This document shows positions 33,207-42,248 of a stretch of DNA of 64,000 bases, one piece after another. The notes under the pieces are model-generated. The model was given only the letters and a program-made list of their open reading frames with translations. It made no database searches and had not been told where the DNA came from. Each line of letters starts with the position of its first letter. Position 1 is the stretch's first letter. Location of the stretch: assembly GCF_035634895.1 (NCBI RefSeq), contig NZ_DASQCC010000189.1, forward strand, positions 1 through 64,000, given 5' to 3'. The stretch comes from Actinophytocola sp035634895 (GTDB lineage: Bacteria; Actinomycetota; Actinomycetes; Mycobacteriales; Pseudonocardiaceae). The position numbers were made by a program, and so were the translations under genes.

Positions 33207-33400
33207 CTGTCGCCCGGGTCGCTCGGCTTGTTCGGGATGGCGTGCTGGATCTTGTCCACGACCTTGTCCACCTGCTCGTCATGGCCGAACCGCTTCTTCG
33301 CGAGGTCGCCAGCCTTCTCGACGCTCTCCTCGATCCTCTCGCCGTGCTTCTCGACCAGTTCCGCGGCCTTGTTCTTCAAGCCATCGAAGTCGATGCCCAC
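33203..33400 (-). CDS. MT0933-like putative antitoxin (small helical protein)
   Basis: 65 aa from GTG 33400 behind AAGGGAG. Composition and pattern fit the MT0933/Rv0909-like family: GLKNKAAELVEKHGERIEES, KAGDLAKKRFGHDEQVDKVV. Highly charged and alpha-helical. No toxin gene is adjacent; its partner by coupling is the glycolipid-binding protein, so the antitoxin label should be taken only as a family name. Confidence 0.7.
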   Translation of the reverse strand: MGIDFDGLKNKAAELVEKHGERIEESVEKAGDLAKKRFGHDEQVDKVVDKIQHAIPNKPSDPGDR

Positions 33401-33440
33401 GCCAGCACTCCCTTCACGCACCTCGTGTCAACCTACTACG

Positions 33441-33488
33441 CCATGAGCGGTGGCCTCCCCGGCGAATCGGGAAGGCCACCGCTCATGG
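33441..33488. terminator. Strong bidirectional-type hairpin
   Basis: CCATGAGCGGTGGCCT and its exact 16-bp complement, with CCC/GGG extension at the loop. It lies between the end of the surface-protein gene (33509) and the start side of the small helical gene, and mainly terminates the surface-protein transcript. Confidence 0.8.
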
Positions 33489-33508
33489 ACGACGATACGG
33501 CTGGTTGA

Positions 33509-34714
33509 TCAGACGCGCCTGCGGTGACGCAGGAACAGCAGCGAGCCGACGCCCGCGGCCAGCAGCACGACGCCGATCACGACCGGGACGAAGATCGACG
33601 CGCCGGTCTCCGCCAGGTTGCCGGAGGTGTTCTTCGGCTGCGGGGCGGGAGCGGCCGACGAGGTGGTCGTCGGGGTCGTCGGCGCGGTCTCCGACGTGGT
33701 CGTGGTGGTCGTGGTGGTCGTGGTCGTCGGCGGGGCCGCCTCGGTCCACTTGCCGCCGGCCTGCGCGACGATCTCGCTCTTCTCCGCCTTCGCCACGATC
33801 AGCGACTGGGTCGGCTTCTGCGCGTAGTTCTCGCTCACGAACAGGCGACCCGTGTCGACACCCGCGGTGGCGGTCAGCTCGAACGTGCCGTTGCCCTCCG
33901 CGAGGTCCTTCGGGACGTCGAGGAACAGCTGGGTGCCGTCCTTGATGTCGCCGGCCGACAGCTCGGTGCCGTTCGCGTCAGTGATCTTGACGCCCTCGGG
34001 CAGCTTCGTGGTCAGCTTGTCGATCTGCCCCGTGGTGCTGACGGTGAACGGGCCGATCCGCTCGCCCGCGGTACCGGAGGCGTCGGTCGGGGAGATCGCG
34101 AGCGCCGGCGTGGGCTGGTCGCCGATGCCGACATTGTCCTTGCCGGTCAGGTACTTGTAGAGCGCGACCACGTCGGCCTTGGCGTCCTGCGGACCCTTCG
34201 GCAGCGGGTTGCCCTCGTTCAGGTTCCTGCCGTCGCTGTAGTGCCACACGGCGGCCTGCGTGGCCGCGATGGCTTCCTTGTCGCTGAGGCCGTTGGTCAG
34301 CTTGACGCCCTGCTCGGTCAGCTTCTTGCCGAGCGCGTCGGTGCCGACGACCGGGAACCCGTTGTGCAGGATCCAGTTGATGTTGGCGCGGTTGGTGTGG
34401 AACGGCGAGCCCTTGATCGGGTACCGGTCCCACGGCACCTCGGTCATGCCGTGCTTCGTGTCGATGCGCTGGTCGATCTGGACGCAGTACATCTGGAGCC
34501 TGGTGCCGTCCTCGAGCTTGATGCTGATCAGGCTCGTGCTCATGTCGTCGTAGTTGGCACCGACGTTGACGTGCAGTCCGTTGGTGTACCCGTCCGGGTC
34601 GACGCTGCCCTTCACCGGCTCGGCGCCGGCGGGGATGGCCGCCGACAACATCACTGCGATTGAGGCACCCGCGACAGCCGCCCCGGCGCGGGCGAGCTTG
34701 AACCGTCTGGCCAT
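33509..34714 (-). CDS. Cell-wall-anchored thioester-domain surface protein
   Basis: 401 aa. Signal peptide (residues 1-31, ending PAGAEP), then a TQXA/thioester domain: the Cys in LQMYCVQIDQR and the Gln in ATQAAVWHYSD are the pair that forms an internal Cys-Gln thioester in this family, used for covalent attachment to surfaces. A beta-rich middle domain and a long threonine-rich stalk (about residues 330-360) follow. The C-terminus is a sortase signal: LAETGAS, hydrophobic segment VPVVIGVVLLAAGVGSLLF, RHRRR tail. Likely adhesin-like, on the cell wall. LAETG is a class E/SrtE-type motif. Confidence 0.9.
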   Translation of the reverse strand: MARRFKLARAGAAVAGASIAVMLSAAIPAGAEPVKGSVDPDGYTNGLHVNVGANYDDMSTSLISIKLEDGTRLQMYCVQIDQRIDTKHGMTEVPWDRYPIKGSPFHTNRANINWILHNGFPVVGTDALGKKLTEQGVKLTNGLSDKEAIAATQAAVWHYSDGRNLNEGNPLPKGPQDAKADVVALYKYLTGKDNVGIGDQPTPALAISPTDASGTAGERIGPFTVSTTGQIDKLTTKLPEGVKITDANGTELSAGDIKDGTQLFLDVPKDLAEGNGTFELTATAGVDTGRLFVSENYAQKPTQSLIVAKAEKSEIVAQAGGKWTEAAPPTTTTTTTTTTTSETAPTTPTTTSSAAPAPQPKNTSGNLAETGASIFVPVVIGVVLLAAGVGSLLFLRHRRRV

Positions 34715-34935
34715 GACTCTCCTTTTCGTCCGAACGACGAACTGTCCCGGCTTCTCACCGATCTGAGTGAGTGGGGAAGTCGATCAGGCGATGCGGCACT
34801 TTACTCAGCGCAGTAATTCATCAATTACTGGGGGTACCGAAACCACATGGGTGTCACCCAATAGCGATCTTGTGTGATGGACCGTTCTGCCGGGAAATTG
34901 CCCGCCGGCGATGAGTTCCGGCTATCGTCCTGGCT

Positions 34936-35979
34936 GTGACCGGATGGCAGTCGGGTGGTGGCGACCAGGGCGGCTGGAACCCGAACCAGTCGTTCGGTCC
35001 CGAGGCGCAGACCAACAGGTACAACGACCCGTACGCGAACCAGCAGGACCCGTACAACTACGGCTCGGATCCCTACCCAGGCCTCCAGGACCAGTACCCC
35101 CACGGCACCGACCCCTACGCGGGCGCCTACGGGCAGTACCAGCAGCCTCCGCACCAGCAGCCGCAGTACCCGCCGACGGGTGGTTTTCCCACGCAGGGCT
35201 ACGGCCCGCCGCCACAGCCGCCCAAGCGCTCCAAGCTGCCGATGATCCTCAGCCTCGTCGCGATCGTGATCATCGTCGGCGCGGTCGTGGCGATCGTCCT
35301 CGTCAACCGGGGCGGCAGCCAGCCGGCCGCGCAGGACGGCGACAAGAGCAGCTCGTCACCGGCCCCGAGCAAGGACCCCTCGTCGTCGGGGAAGAAGCCC
35401 ACCACGTCGACCAGCGGCGGCGGGGACCACGGTGACTGGATCGCCATCGACAACACCGCGGACTCCACGCTGAGCTACCAGGTCCCGCCGGACTGGCAGC
35501 GGTCGGACGCCTCGATCGACGGCAAGGGCATCAAGTTCACCGGTGTCGGCGCCTACGGGATCTACGACTGCGAGGGCGGCAACTACACCCGCACGTTCGC
35601 GGCCAGCGGCGACGTGCAGGGCAAGAACGGCAAGGACCTCGACCTCGCCACGACGGTGGAGGACTTCGCCGAGGCGTTCGCCACCGTCGGCTACGGCGAC
35701 GGCGTGAAGGTGGACGTCCCGAAGCCGACCGAGGTCAAGATCGGCGACAGGACCGGCATGATGCTGACCGCCAAGGTCACGGTCACCGCCACCAAGCCCA
35801 ACTGCCAGGCCACCGAGGCCGAGGTCGGGATCGTCGGCGTGCCGGTGCAGGCCAAGGGACAGCCGAAGGGCGTGGCCATGCTCGTGGTGGTCAACGACCT
35901 GAAGGGCGGCCCGCCCGACCCGAAGACCCTGGACACCTCGGTCACGCAGGACATCCTCGGCACCGTCAAGGCCGGCTGA
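34936..35979 (+). CDS. Single-pass membrane protein with exported C-terminal domain
   Basis: 347 aa from GTG 34936. The cytoplasmic N-terminus (residues 1-97) is rich in Gln, Tyr, Pro and Gly and disordered (QQDPYNYGSDPYPG). One membrane helix (MILSLVAIVIIVGAVVAIVL) is followed by a Ser/Pro/Lys linker and a folded domain from about residue 165, with two cysteines (YDCEGGN, PNCQAT) that could form a disulfide. I do not know the family. It is divergent from the surface-protein gene and convergent with the DUF885 gene. Confidence 0.8.
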   Translation: MTGWQSGGGDQGGWNPNQSFGPEAQTNRYNDPYANQQDPYNYGSDPYPGLQDQYPHGTDPYAGAYGQYQQPPHQQPQYPPTGGFPTQGYGPPPQPPKRSKLPMILSLVAIVIIVGAVVAIVLVNRGGSQPAAQDGDKSSSSPAPSKDPSSSGKKPTTSTSGGGDHGDWIAIDNTADSTLSYQVPPDWQRSDASIDGKGIKFTGVGAYGIYDCEGGNYTRTFAASGDVQGKNGKDLDLATTVEDFAEAFATVGYGDGVKVDVPKPTEVKIGDRTGMMLTAKVTVTATKPNCQATEAEVGIVGVPVQAKGQPKGVAMLVVVNDLKGGPPDPKTLDTSVTQDILGTVKAG

Positions 35980-36005
35980 CCGCCGGCCCGAAGCCGGTGG
36001 TCAGC
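35975..36005. terminator. Shared terminator holding both stop codons
   Basis: GCTGACCGCCGGC-CCGAA-GCCGGTGGTCAGC, one mismatch in 13 bp. The stops of the + and - genes lie in its two arms. Confidence 0.75.
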
Positions 36006-37650
36006 TGTGGGACCAGCGGGTGACGACGTCGTCCAGGACGGCGAGCGGGAGTGGGCCGTTGCCGAGGACCTGGTCGTGGAACGCGCGGATGTCGAACTCG
36101 TCACCCCGAGCCTGCTCCGCCGCGCGCCGCATGCGCTGGATCTCCAGGCGGCCGACCATGTACGACAGCGCCTGCCCCGGGTAGGCGATGTACCGGTCGA
36201 CCTCGTTCTGGATGTCCAGGCCGGCCATCGGGGTGTTCTCGCGCAGGTAGGCGATGGCCTGCTCGCGGCTCCAGCCCTTCGCGTGCATGCCCGTGTCCAC
36301 GACGAGCCGGCCGGCACGCATCGAGTCCATCGCCAACATGCCGAGGCGGTACACGTCGCTCGTGTACAGGCCCATCTCGTCGGCGAGGCGCTCGGTGTAC
36401 AGGCCCCAGCCCTCGGCATAGGCGTTCGGGTTCACCACGCGGCGCAGCATCGGCAGGTGGGTCAGCTCCTGCGCGATCGTGATCTGGAAGTGGTGGCCCG
36501 GCACGGCCTCGTGGAACGCCGTCACCTCGGAGACGAACTTGTCGCGCTCCTCGACCTTGTGCGTGTTCGCGAAGTAGATGCCCGGCCGGGTGCCGTCCAT
36601 CGACGGCCACACGTAGAACGCCTGCGGGGCGCCGGGTGCGTCGGTCGCGGGCACCGGCTCGATCTTGCACTGCTGCGAGGCGAGCAGGCCGAACCAGCCG
36701 GGTGCGGCGGCCTCGGCCCTGACCACGGCGTCGCGGGCGGTGGCGAGCAGTTCCTCCTCGTCGCGCCAGCGCATGGCCGGGTCGCTGGTCATGCGGGCGA
36801 AGATCTCGGTCCGGTCCGAGGTGCCGAACACCCGGGCGCCGAGCGTCGCGTACTCGTCGGTCAGCGCCGCGATGATGTCCAGGCCCGTCCGGTGCAGCTC
36901 GTCCGGCGTGCGGTCGGTGGTCGTGTGCACGCGGGCGAGCCGGCGGTACAGGTCCTCGCCGTCCGGCAGCCAGCACACGCCGACCCGGTCGTCCGGCCGC
37001 CCGGCCGGGACCAGCTCGTCGGCCAGGACCTGGCGGTAGGCGGCGAACGCCGGGCGCACCACCGACGCCAGCACCTCCTCGCGGCGGGCGGCGAACTCCG
37101 GCGGGACCTCCTGGCGGGCCAGCGGATCCGTCTTGGGCGCGGCGAGGTAGCGGTCGAGGTGCGCGACGGCCTTCTCGACCAGGCTCGCGACCGGCACCCG
37201 GCCGGCGGCCACGCCGGCTCGGTGGCGGTCGGCGACCACGGACAGGTACGCGGGTATCGCACGCAGCCGGGCCAGGTAGTCGTCCTGGCTCTCCGGCGTG
37301 GGCAGCGCCAGCATCGGCAGCGTCATGATCAGGTCGGCGGCCGGCGCGACGAACAGGTCGCTGACCGTGAACTCGATCTGCCGGGAGTCGAGCCAGTCGG
37401 CCATCTCACCGGCGTGGTGGATGATCATGGCCCGGGTGACCACGTCGTCCGTGGTCAGGCCGGCCGGGTCGACACCGGTCGCTCGGGCCGCGAGGTCCTG
37501 GACGCGGGTCCGCAGCTCAGCCTCGGCGGCCGGCGACGGGTCGGCCAGCGTCCTGCCGTACCCCGGGATGCCCAGGATCGTCGCGTACAGCGGGTTGGAC
37601 TCGAAGTACAGCTGGACAAGCTCGTCGGCGAGTGGCAGCACGTTCGTCAC
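36001..37650 (-). CDS. DUF885-family predicted metallohydrolase
   Basis: 549 aa, no signal. The motif FHEAVPGHHFQ (HExxxGHH) near residue 385 is the metal site of the DUF885 group, related to zinc carboxypeptidase-like enzymes; a downstream NAYAEGWGLYTERLADEMG segment is also typical. Start GTG 37650 (VTNVLPLADELV) gives the normal N-terminus, whereas the open frame extends to 37722 without conservation. Cytoplasmic peptidase is the likely role, not proven. Confidence 0.85.
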   Translation of the reverse strand: MTNVLPLADELVQLYFESNPLYATILGIPGYGRTLADPSPAAEAELRTRVQDLAARATGVDPAGLTTDDVVTRAMIIHHAGEMADWLDSRQIEFTVSDLFVAPAADLIMTLPMLALPTPESQDDYLARLRAIPAYLSVVADRHRAGVAAGRVPVASLVEKAVAHLDRYLAAPKTDPLARQEVPPEFAARREEVLASVVRPAFAAYRQVLADELVPAGRPDDRVGVCWLPDGEDLYRRLARVHTTTDRTPDELHRTGLDIIAALTDEYATLGARVFGTSDRTEIFARMTSDPAMRWRDEEELLATARDAVVRAEAAAPGWFGLLASQQCKIEPVPATDAPGAPQAFYVWPSMDGTRPGIYFANTHKVEERDKFVSEVTAFHEAVPGHHFQITIAQELTHLPMLRRVVNPNAYAEGWGLYTERLADEMGLYTSDVYRLGMLAMDSMRAGRLVVDTGMHAKGWSREQAIAYLRENTPMAGLDIQNEVDRYIAYPGQALSYMVGRLEIQRMRRAAEQARGDEFDIRAFHDQVLGNGPLPLAVLDDVVTRWSHS

Positions 37651-37660
37651 ACCCGCCACG

Positions 37661-38155
37661 CTACCTGGGCGAATTCTGCTGGTACTCACGCCACTTGCGC
37701 AGCAGGTCGGGGATCTGCTCACGGAGGAACTCGAAGAACCGCCGGCTCGTGTCCAGCCGCCAGCCGGCCTTCGTCTCGGGGCCGACCGCGGCCACGCCCT
37801 CGGCCATGGCCTGTGCCCACTGCTCCATCTGCTTGTCGCGGTTGGCGTAGGCCTCGTACCACATGTCGTCGGTGACCTCGTAGTGGTCGCGGCGCTCGCC
37901 GGGGTCGCGGCGCCGGACGATCAGCTCGACCTGGATGAGGTACCGCACCGCGCCCGAGACCGCTGCCGGGCTCACCTTGAGGGTGTCCGCTATCTCACTC
38001 GCGGTCAGCTTTCCCTCCTCGGTCACGAGCAACGCGGAGAACACCCGCGCGGGCATCCTCGCCAGGCCCGCGTCCGCCAGGAGCAGTGCGAACCGCTCCA
38101 CGAACCGCTCCACGTCGCCGGGCCGGCCGCCTTGGTTGCTCGTCACGTTCCGCAT
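37661..38155 (-). CDS. GbsR/MarR-type transcription regulator of the adjacent exporter
   Basis: 164 aa winged-helix protein: MPARVFSALLVTEEGKLTAS, EIADTLKVSPAAVSGAVRYLIQ (recognition helix) and the wing RRRDPGERRDHYEV. The C-terminal half is helical, as in GbsR-like repressors that sit beside ABC exporters. ATG 38155 has GGAGGAG upstream; GTG 38146 is an alternative. Divergent from the ABC exporter across 85 bp containing a palindrome. Confidence 0.88.
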   Translation of the reverse strand: MRNVTSNQGGRPGDVERFVERFALLLADAGLARMPARVFSALLVTEEGKLTASEIADTLKVSPAAVSGAVRYLIQVELIVRRRDPGERRDHYEVTDDMWYEAYANRDKQMEQWAQAMAEGVAAVGPETKAGWRLDTSRRFFEFLREQIPDLLRKWREYQQNSPR

Positions 38156-38204
38156 CCTCTCCTCCGCGCGTGTGACTCCCGTCAGATTTATATGCTTTCT
38201 TAAC

Positions 38205-38220
38205 TTCACAACTTTGTGAA
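38205..38220. promoter_or_regulatory. Probable operator in the exporter/regulator intergenic region
   Basis: TTCACA-ACTT-TGTGAA, a 6-bp palindrome with a 4-nt centre, 20 bp before the ATPase start, in an A/T-rich patch where both promoters must lie. Likely bound by the divergent MarR/GbsR-type protein. Confidence 0.6.
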
Positions 38221-38240
38221 AACACACTACGTTCCGAACC

Positions 38241-39164
38241 ATGACAACCGCAATCTCCGTGTCCGGCCTGGTCAAGACCTTCGGCCAGACACGCGCGCTC
38301 GACGGTCTCGATCTGACGGTGCGCACCGGGGAGGTGCACGGCTTCCTCGGACCCAACGGGTCGGGCAAGTCGACCACCATCAGGGTGCTGCTCGGCCTGC
38401 TCCGCGCCGACGAGGGCGAGATCCGCCTGCTCGGTGGCGACCCGTGGGCCGACGCCACCTCCCTCCACCGCCGCCTCGCCTACGTGCCGGGTGACGTGTC
38501 GCTGTGGCCGAACCTGTCCGGCGGCGAGGTCATCGACCTCCTCGGCCGGCTGCGTGGCGGCCTCGACGAGAAGCGCAGGGCCGAGCTGCTGGAGCGGTTC
38601 GACCTAGACCCGACCAAGAAGGGCCGGACCTACTCCAAGGGCAACCGGCAGAAGGTCGCGCTGGTCGCCGCGCTCGCGTCGAACGTCGAACTGCTGATCC
38701 TGGACGAGCCGACCTCGGGGCTGGACCCGTTGATGGAGGCCGTCTTCCAGGACTGCGTCACCGAGGAGCGCGAGCGTGGCCGCACCGTGCTGCTGTCGAG
38801 CCACATCCTCGCCGAGGTGGAGTCGCTGTGCGAGCGGGTGAGCATCATCCGGCTGGGGCGCACGGTCGAGACCGGCACGCTCACCGAGCTGCGACACCTG
38901 ACCCGCACGTCCATCACCGCGGAGCTGGCCGCCGCGCCGAACGGCCTCGCCGGCCACCCCGGCGTGCACGACCTGAAGGTCGACGGCACACACGTCCACT
39001 TCGACGTGGACACCAAGGAGCTGGACGCCGTGCTGCGGCAGCTGACCCAGGTCGGGGTACGCAGCCTGACCAGCCAGCCCCCGACGCTCGAGGAGCTGTT
39101 CCTCCGCCACTACGAGGCCGACCTGGCCAAGGAGAACGGCGCGCACGTGGCGGTGGCGAAATGA
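38241..39164 (+). CDS. ABC exporter ATPase (drug/antibiotic type)
   Basis: 307 aa. Walker A GPNGSGKSTT (about residue 41), Walker B LLILDEPTSGLDPLM, switch region LLSSHILAEVESLCERVSI. The signature is the variant YSKGNRQKVAL instead of LSGGQ, as in DrrA-like and polyketide-exporter ATPases. The C-terminal extension (residues 220-307) is typical of this group. It is coupled to the permease by ATGA overlap. Confidence 0.92.
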   Translation: MTTAISVSGLVKTFGQTRALDGLDLTVRTGEVHGFLGPNGSGKSTTIRVLLGLLRADEGEIRLLGGDPWADATSLHRRLAYVPGDVSLWPNLSGGEVIDLLGRLRGGLDEKRRAELLERFDLDPTKKGRTYSKGNRQKVALVAALASNVELLILDEPTSGLDPLMEAVFQDCVTEERERGRTVLLSSHILAEVESLCERVSIIRLGRTVETGTLTELRHLTRTSITAELAAAPNGLAGHPGVHDLKVDGTHVHFDVDTKELDAVLRQLTQVGVRSLTSQPPTLEELFLRHYEADLAKENGAHVAVAK

Positions 39165-40801
39165 CCACGACCCTCGCCCGTCCGGCGGCCGCCGCGACCG
39201 GGCAGCGGGACGGCCTCGCCGGCACCGGCGCGCTGCTGCGCCTGGCGCTGCGGCGCGACCGGGTCGTCGCCCCCGTCTGGATCCTGCTGTTCGTGATCAT
39301 GGCCGCCAGCTCGTCGTCGGCCTCGCAGGACCTCTACACGACGGTCGAGTCCCGCGTGCGGGCCGCGAACGGCGTCAACGGCACCCCGGCGACACTCGCG
39401 CTGTACGGCCGGGTGTTCGACCCGACCTCGCTGGGTGCCGTCTCCGTGTTCAAGCTCGGCGCGATGGGGGCGGCGCTCGTCGCGCTGGTCGCGATCTTCA
39501 CGGTCATCCGGCACACCCGCGCCGAGGAGGAGGCCGGCCGGTCCGAGCTGCTCGGCGCGGCGGTGGTCGGGCGGTACGCACAGCTGACCGCGGCGCTGCT
39601 GCTGTCGACCGGCATCTCGCTCGTGCTCGCGGTGCTGACCGCGCTGAGCCTGGCGGGCACCGGCCTGCCGGCGTCCGGCGCGTTCGCGTTCGGCCTGTCG
39701 TGGGCCGGCGCGGGGATCGCGTTCGCGGCGGTCGGCGCGCTGGCCGCGCAGGTCACCGAGGGCGCGCGGACCGCGCGGGGCCTCGCGGCCGCCGTGCTCG
39801 CCGCGGCGTACCTGCTGCGCGCGGCCGGGGACGCCGCGGGCGACCACGACTCGCTCTGGCTGTCGTGGCTGTCGCCGATCGGCTGGGCACAGCAGGTCCG
39901 GCCGTTCGCCGGGGACCGCTGGTGGGTGCTGATCTACCTGGTGTTCTTCGCGGGACTGGTGGCGGTCGGGGCGTACCTGCTGGTCGCGCGGCGCGACCAC
40001 GGCGCCGGGCTCCTGGCGCAGAAGCCCGGCCGGCGCAGGGCGCCCCGGTCGCTGTCCAGCCCGCTCGGGCTCGCGGTGCGGCTACAGCGCGGCGGGCTCG
40101 TCGGCTGGGGGGTCGGCGTGGCGCTCGGCGGCCTGATGATGGGCAGCATCGCCTCGCAGGTCGGCGAGTTCGTCGACAGCCCCAACGCACGCGAGATGAT
40201 CATGAAGCTCGGTGGCGAACGTGGGCTGGTGGACGCTTTCCTGTCCGCGGAGATGGGGATCGTCGGGCTCCTCGTGTCGGCGTACGGGATCTCCGCGGCC
40301 ATGCGCCTGCGCGCCGAGGAGACAGCGCTCCGCGTCGAACCGATCCTCGCGACCCGGATCGGCCGGTGGCGCTGGGCGGCGAGCCACGTGGTGGTCGCGC
40401 TGACCGGGACGACGCTGCTGATGGTCGTATTCGGCGTGTTCGGCGGCTTCGCGCACGGGGCGGCGAGCGGCGACATGTCCCGGTTCGGCCCGGTGCTGGG
40501 GGCGGCGGTGGTGCAGGTGCCCGCGGCATGGGTGCTCACCGGCATCGCGGTGCTGGTGTTCGGCCTCGCGCCGGCCTGGGTCATGGCCGGCTGGGCCGCG
40601 CTGGTGGCGTTCCTGCTGCTCGGCCAGCTGGGGCCGATCCTGGAGCTGCCGCAGTGGGCGATGGACATCTCGCCGTTCACGCACACGCCGAAGCTGCCGG
40701 GCGGTGACCTCTCCGCGCTGCCGCTGGTGTCGCTGACGCTGGTCGCGGCCGCGCTGGTCGCGGCGGGACTGGTGGGCTTCCGCCGCCGCGACATCGGCTG
40801 A
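39161..40801 (+). CDS. ABC exporter permease (putative polyketide-antibiotic exporter family)
   Basis: 546 aa with about 12 hydrophobic segments in two similar halves, each opening with a LLRLALRRDRVVAPVW-like or LAVRLQRGGLVGWGVG-like segment. This duplicated organisation matches actinobacterial exporters paired with DrrA-like ATPases. Start ATG 39161 overlaps the ATPase stop. Together with the MarR-type regulator this is a self-contained drug-efflux unit. Substrate unknown. Confidence 0.88.
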   Translation: MTTTLARPAAAATGQRDGLAGTGALLRLALRRDRVVAPVWILLFVIMAASSSSASQDLYTTVESRVRAANGVNGTPATLALYGRVFDPTSLGAVSVFKLGAMGAALVALVAIFTVIRHTRAEEEAGRSELLGAAVVGRYAQLTAALLLSTGISLVLAVLTALSLAGTGLPASGAFAFGLSWAGAGIAFAAVGALAAQVTEGARTARGLAAAVLAAAYLLRAAGDAAGDHDSLWLSWLSPIGWAQQVRPFAGDRWWVLIYLVFFAGLVAVGAYLLVARRDHGAGLLAQKPGRRRAPRSLSSPLGLAVRLQRGGLVGWGVGVALGGLMMGSIASQVGEFVDSPNAREMIMKLGGERGLVDAFLSAEMGIVGLLVSAYGISAAMRLRAEETALRVEPILATRIGRWRWAASHVVVALTGTTLLMVVFGVFGGFAHGAASGDMSRFGPVLGAAVVQVPAAWVLTGIAVLVFGLAPAWVMAGWAALVAFLLLGQLGPILELPQWAMDISPFTHTPKLPGGDLSALPLVSLTLVAAALVAAGLVGFRRRDIG

Positions 40802-40829
40802 GCCGCCCGCCGCCCGCCGCCCGCCGCCC

Positions 40830-40862
40830 CGAGCCCGCGACGGCACGACCGTCGCGGGCTCG
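40830..40862 (+). terminator. Terminator after the ABC exporter
   Basis: Perfect 13-bp stem CGAGCCCGCGACG with a 7-nt loop. It is preceded by a GCCGCCC tandem run (40803-40829). Confidence 0.85.
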
Positions 40863-40916
40863 GACCGTGGTGAGGGCAGTCACCACCCGAGCGATTCGTG
40901 TCCGGGACATGCGAGT

Positions 40917-42191
40917 GTGTACAGCGTGTCGACGCCGCGCCTGCCCCGTGAGGTATGGGTTCTGGTGGCGGCGAACTTCATCATCGCGGTCGGGTACGGG
41001 CTGGTGGCGCCCGCGCTGCCGACGTTCGCGCGTGCCTTCGACGTCAGCGTGACCGCGGCATCGGTCGTGGTGAGCGCGTTCGCGGTGGCACGGCTGGTGT
41101 TCGCGCCGGCGAGCGGCCGGCTGGTATCGCTGCTCGGCGAGCGGCGGGTGTACCTGACCGGCATCTCGATCGTCGTGGTGTCGACCGGCGCGTGCGCGTT
41201 CGCGGCGAACTACTGGCAGCTGCTGCTGTTCCGGTCGCTGGGCGGGTTCGGGTCGAGCATGTTCACGGTGTCGGCCATCGCGTTGCTGATCCGGTTGACA
41301 CCAGCGCCGCTGCGTGGCCGGGCGGCGGGGCTGTGGAGCACCGGGTTCCTGACCGGGAGCGTCGCCGGTCCCCTGTTCGGCGGCGGGCTGCTGACGATCT
41401 CGCTGCGCGCGCCGTTCATGGTGTACGCGGGGGCGTTGCTGGTCGTCGTGGTCTTCGTGTGGTGGTTCCTGCGGCACTCGACGCTGGCGGCGGCGGTCAC
41501 CGAGACGTCGGCGGACTTCACCCTGCGCTCGGCGCTGCGGCACCGGTCGTACGTGGCGACGCTGGGCGCGTCGTTCGCGAACGGCTGGGCGGTGTTCGGG
41601 GTACGGGTGTCGCTGGTGCCGCTGTTCGTCGAGGAGGTGCTGCGGCGGGACGGGGCGTTCGCGGGGACGGCACTGGGCGTGTTCGCGGCGGGGAACGTCG
41701 CGATGCTGATGGTGTCGGGGCGGCTGGCGGACTCGTGGGGGCGCAAACCGCTGATCCTGGCGGGACTGCTGGTGTCCGGCGCGGGGACGGTGTGGGTCGG
41801 CCTGACGGTCTCGGTCCCGTGGTTCCTGACGGCGACGGTCGTGGCGGGTCTCGGAGCGGGACTGCTGGGTCCGCCGATGCAGGCGACGGTCGCGGACGTG
41901 ATCGGGTCGCGGGGCCGGGGCGGTCCGGCGCTGGCGACGTACCAGATGGCGGCGGACCTGGGGTCCGTCCTGGGGCCGATCGTGGCCGGCCTGCTGGCGG
42001 ACAACGTGTCGTACGTGACGGCGTTCGCGGTGACGGGCTCGCTGTGCGGGCTGGCGGCGCTGGGGTGGGTGACCGCACCGGAGACGTTGCCCGGCAAGGA
42101 AAGCCGTCGACACCCCACCCCCGCCGAGGCGGTGGGGACCGAACTGCCGGGATGTGACGACCGCCTGCCGGACCCCGGCGTTCGGCGGTAG
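40917..42191 (+). CDS. MFS transporter
   Basis: 424 aa, 12 membrane segments. After VAANFIIAVGYGLVAPALPT the loop between segments 2 and 3 reads GRLVSLLGERRVY, the major-facilitator motif A region, and a second copy GRLADSWGRKPLI appears in the other half. Likely drug or metabolite efflux by proton antiport. Start GTG 40917; GTG 40926 is a near alternative. The ribosome-binding site is weak. Confidence 0.9.
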   Translation: MYSVSTPRLPREVWVLVAANFIIAVGYGLVAPALPTFARAFDVSVTAASVVVSAFAVARLVFAPASGRLVSLLGERRVYLTGISIVVVSTGACAFAANYWQLLLFRSLGGFGSSMFTVSAIALLIRLTPAPLRGRAAGLWSTGFLTGSVAGPLFGGGLLTISLRAPFMVYAGALLVVVVFVWWFLRHSTLAAAVTETSADFTLRSALRHRSYVATLGASFANGWAVFGVRVSLVPLFVEEVLRRDGAFAGTALGVFAAGNVAMLMVSGRLADSWGRKPLILAGLLVSGAGTVWVGLTVSVPWFLTATVVAGLGAGLLGPPMQATVADVIGSRGRGGPALATYQMAADLGSVLGPIVAGLLADNVSYVTAFAVTGSLCGLAALGWVTAPETLPGKESRRHPTPAEAVGTELPGCDDRLPDPGVRR

Positions 42192-42248
42192 GGGGTCGGC
42201 TGACCGGCGGTGAGCGGCCGGGCGGCAGCACCGCCCGGCCGTAGGAGC

